A stretch of DNA of 64,000 bases from Lachnospira sp900551945 (GTDB lineage: Bacteria > Bacillota > Clostridia > Lachnospirales > Lachnospiraceae): positions 10,347 to 74,346 of the forward strand of contig DBFCCI010000044.1 of NCBI GenBank assembly GCA_048380335.1, written 5' to 3'. Shown here piece by piece: positions 62,666-64,000 of this stretch. The notes under the pieces were generated by a model. It did no database searches and had not been told where the DNA came from. It worked only from the letters and a program-made list of their open reading frames with translations. Made by a program: the position numbers and the translations under genes. How positions within the stretch are numbered: the first letter of the stretch is position 1; every line of letters starts with the position of its first letter.

Positions 62666-62696
62666 TTGACTTAAAGTGAACTTTAACTTGTATTAT
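62666..62696 (+). promoter_or_regulatory. MerR-type promoter with operator palindrome
   Basis: TTGACT and TATTAT are 19 nt apart, the long spacing used by MerR activators. The spacer holds the palindrome TTAAAGT-GA-ACTTTAA (62671-62686). It faces right, toward the broken lysR gene. Confidence 0.7.
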
Positions 62697-62908
62697 ATCT
62701 ATAGCCTAGTATATCAAAAGGGTAAAAAATATACAAGTGAACGTCAAACATTTTGCATTAGGGTATGTTATGAAATTTTTTTGAATTGCAAAGTATAGGT
62801 TTATGTAAGTTTTCCAAAGGTGTTGTAATAATTATGTGATTATGATAGGGGAAATTTACTTGTATAAAATTGGTTAAGAGTTTTTTGGAATAAGGAGAGT
62901 GTTGTTTG

Positions 62909-63265
62909 ATGGAGTTGCGTGTGCTTAGGTATTTTCAGATGGTTGCAAGGGAGGAGAATATTACAAAGGCGGCGGAGTTGTTGCATGTTACGCAGCCTAC
63001 ACTTTCAAGGCAACTTATACAGCTTGAAGATGAGCTTGGAACGAAGCTTTTTGAAAGGAAAAATCACAGCATTACCCTTACAGAAGATGGTATGTTGTTG
63101 AAGAAAAGGTCGCAGGATATTTTGGAACTTGCTGACCAATTAGATAGAGAATTTACTGATAGGCAAGGCGGAGTTGTAACGGGTAAAGTAGTTATTGGAA
63201 GTGGCGAAACTAAGAATTTTAATGATTTGGCTAAGGTTATAAATAAGTGGCGAAAAACACCATAG
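62909..63265 (+). pseudogene. LysR-family regulator, cut by an IS element
   Basis: This is the first 115 or so residues of a LysR-type regulator: the HTH (ELRVLRYFQMVAREENITKA, then HVTQPTLSRQL) and the linker helix are intact. The effector domain stops after VINKWRKT, where the sequence changes into the left end of an IS200/IS605-like element and a TAG follows. The remainder should lie beyond the element, outside the window. AAGGAGAG precedes the ATG at 62909. The truncated protein could still dimerise or bind DNA. Confidence 0.8.
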
Positions 63266-63303
63266 CTTGCTGTGGGGCTGAAAGCCACTCTTTGTCAACT
63301 TGA

Positions 63304-63531
63304 CATATACATATATTTATAGATTGCCCACAGACAGTTGCACCGTGTGATGTAGTAAGAACACTAAAATCTATAAGTGCTATTGAATTATTTAAGGCAT
63401 ATCCACAGTTAAAACAATTTTATGCTAAATGTGGTAAGTTGTGGTCTAATGGCTATTTTATATCTACTGTAGGACATATAAGTGAAGCTACTGTCAAAAA
63501 GTATATAGAGGAGCAGAAAAATGAAGATTAA
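63304..63531 (+). pseudogene. tnpA: IS200-type transposase TnpA, N-terminally truncated
   Basis: The frame begins exactly at HIHIFIDCPQ, the HUH motif that binds the metal. It runs through WSNGYFISTVGHISEA to the C-terminal helix KKYIEEQ with the probable catalytic Tyr (75 aa). The codon just before the first His is TGA, and the usual 50-60 N-terminal residues are missing, replaced directly by the left end. It is therefore an internally deleted transposase. It overlaps tnpB by 11 nt, as in intact elements. Confidence 0.75.
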
Positions 63532-64000
63532 CCAAAACATTGAAACAACTGAATATAAACAGTTGCTCAAAGTCTATCATAAAAAATCAGATAGGCATGT
63601 TTTGGTGCTAGAAACTAATCTTTCTTATCAAGCTAAATGTAAAGTGTTTAATTATGCTGAATTAGAACGAAAAGCAGGAAATGAACTTGTAGCTATTATG
63701 AAAAATAATTACATACAGCTAATTAGAACAAAGAAATATAGGAAATTAAAATTATTGTATGGTAAATATGCTAATAGTAGTAATAAGAAAAAATGTAAAG
63801 AAATTGCTAATGAGCTTAATACATTACAAAAGCAATACAATGTCACTTGGGATTATTGTAGAACTGCTATGATACCAATTGGTAAAAAATATGGACTTAA
63901 TTCGATATTTGCTCTTACAAAAGCAGAAGATGTATGGCGAGCATTAGAAAAATGCTTATATAGTGATGGAAATAATATTCATTATTCAAAAAGAGAAAAC
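63521..64000 (+). CDS. tnpB: TnpB-like (OrfB) RNA-guided nuclease family protein, partial
   Basis: The first 160 residues are seen (MKINQNIETTEYKQLLKVY onward); the rest, with the RuvC and zinc-ribbon parts, is outside. The Lys-rich helical N-terminal part fits the IS605 OrfB/TnpB group, and the 11-nt overlap with the tnpA remnant supports it. TnpB proteins cut DNA guided by RNA made from the element's right end. With TnpA broken, the element may depend on another copy to move. Confidence 0.7.
   Translation, partial: MKINQNIETTEYKQLLKVYHKKSDRHVLVLETNLSYQAKCKVFNYAELERKAGNELVAIMKNNYIQLIRTKKYRKLKLLYGKYANSSNKKKCKEIANELNTLQKQYNVTWDYCRTAMIPIGKKYGLNSIFALTKAEDVWRALEKCLYSDGNNIHYSKREN

Larger units (their letters stand above)
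63255..64000 (+). mobile_element. IS200/IS605-family insertion (right part outside window)
   Basis: The element begins about 63255-63260, inside the lysR gene. The left end carries a small stem GTGG...CCAC (about 63273-63290), as expected for elements moved as single strands. It carries a shortened tnpA and the first 160 codons of tnpB and continues past the window. No terminal inverted repeat or target duplication is expected for this family. Confidence 0.75.

Noticed and set aside
1..64000. tRNA, rRNA or tmRNA genes
   Set aside because: I looked for T-loop GTTCGA patterns and rRNA landmarks and saw none in a convincing setting.

Overview
The window is AT-rich chromosomal DNA from an anaerobic, spore-forming Firmicute, most likely a Lachnospiraceae-type Clostridium relative. 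Support for this: cotJABC spore-coat genes, an ATP-dependent PEP carboxykinase, a CIRCE-controlled groESL operon, clostridial glutaminyl-tRNA synthetase, CBS-type Mn pyrophosphatase, DUF6062/DUF6106 proteins, and two surface proteins built from the YGWW-type wall-binding repeats common in gut Lachnospiraceae. Genus and species cannot be fixed from the sequence alone. About 59 genes are supported, most on the + strand.

Layout. 1-7.2 kb: the end of an ABC exporter gene, an ECF transporter S component, a GlgX-like debranching enzyme, a C39-like peptidase and purA. 7.5-12.2 kb: a compact trio of DltA-like adenylation enzyme, fold-III PLP decarboxylase and carrier protein behind its own promoter, then a FliD-like orphan and a SEC-C protein. 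12.3-26 kb: methyltransferase, hslO, a shikimate-kinase-like protein, glnS, a DUF2225 gene broken by an in-frame TAG, an LtaS-like sulfatase, a cold-shock protein, a CtpE-like P-type ATPase and a MATE exporter. 26-38 kb: an orphan lipoprotein binding protein, PHP phosphoesterase, soluble chemoreceptor with CZB domain, pyrophosphatase, SEC-C methionine aminopeptidase, and a large HTH protein divergent from a BspA-type adhesin. 38-43.5 kb: cotJABC, three tiny genes, a CRISPR array (8 repeats) with no cas genes, DUF6062 and a transglutaminase-like lipoprotein. 43.6-58.3 kb: 8-oxoG glycosylase, groESL, L,D-transpeptidase, guaB, a CheX-like/CheY pair, a TruA homologue with a changed catalytic residue, pdxST, a CobW GTPase, pckA and a C_GCAxxG_C_C protein. 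58.7-64 kb: a cytidylate-kinase-like protein, xpt with a purine permease, MerR, and a lysR gene interrupted by an IS200/IS605-family element that runs off the window.

The most unusual content is between the genes. Two families of long palindromes occur, two copies each. In both families an inner core of about 100-110 nt is conserved, with compensatory base changes, while the outer arms differ completely between copies yet stay self-complementary. Family A sits in divergent intergenic regions (838-990 and 7275-7437) and family B in convergent ones (26091-26307 and 58320-58537). A 23-bp imperfect palindrome also recurs about six times, and two relics of an IS605-type right end share a conserved structured tail. 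The adenylation/decarboxylase/carrier trio is the best candidate for an undescribed biochemical system; the BtrI/BtrK chemistry of butirosin synthesis is a precedent for decarboxylation of a carrier-bound amino acid. The CRISPR array reads toward the tiny-gene cluster with no room for a separate promoter, which is the second candidate.
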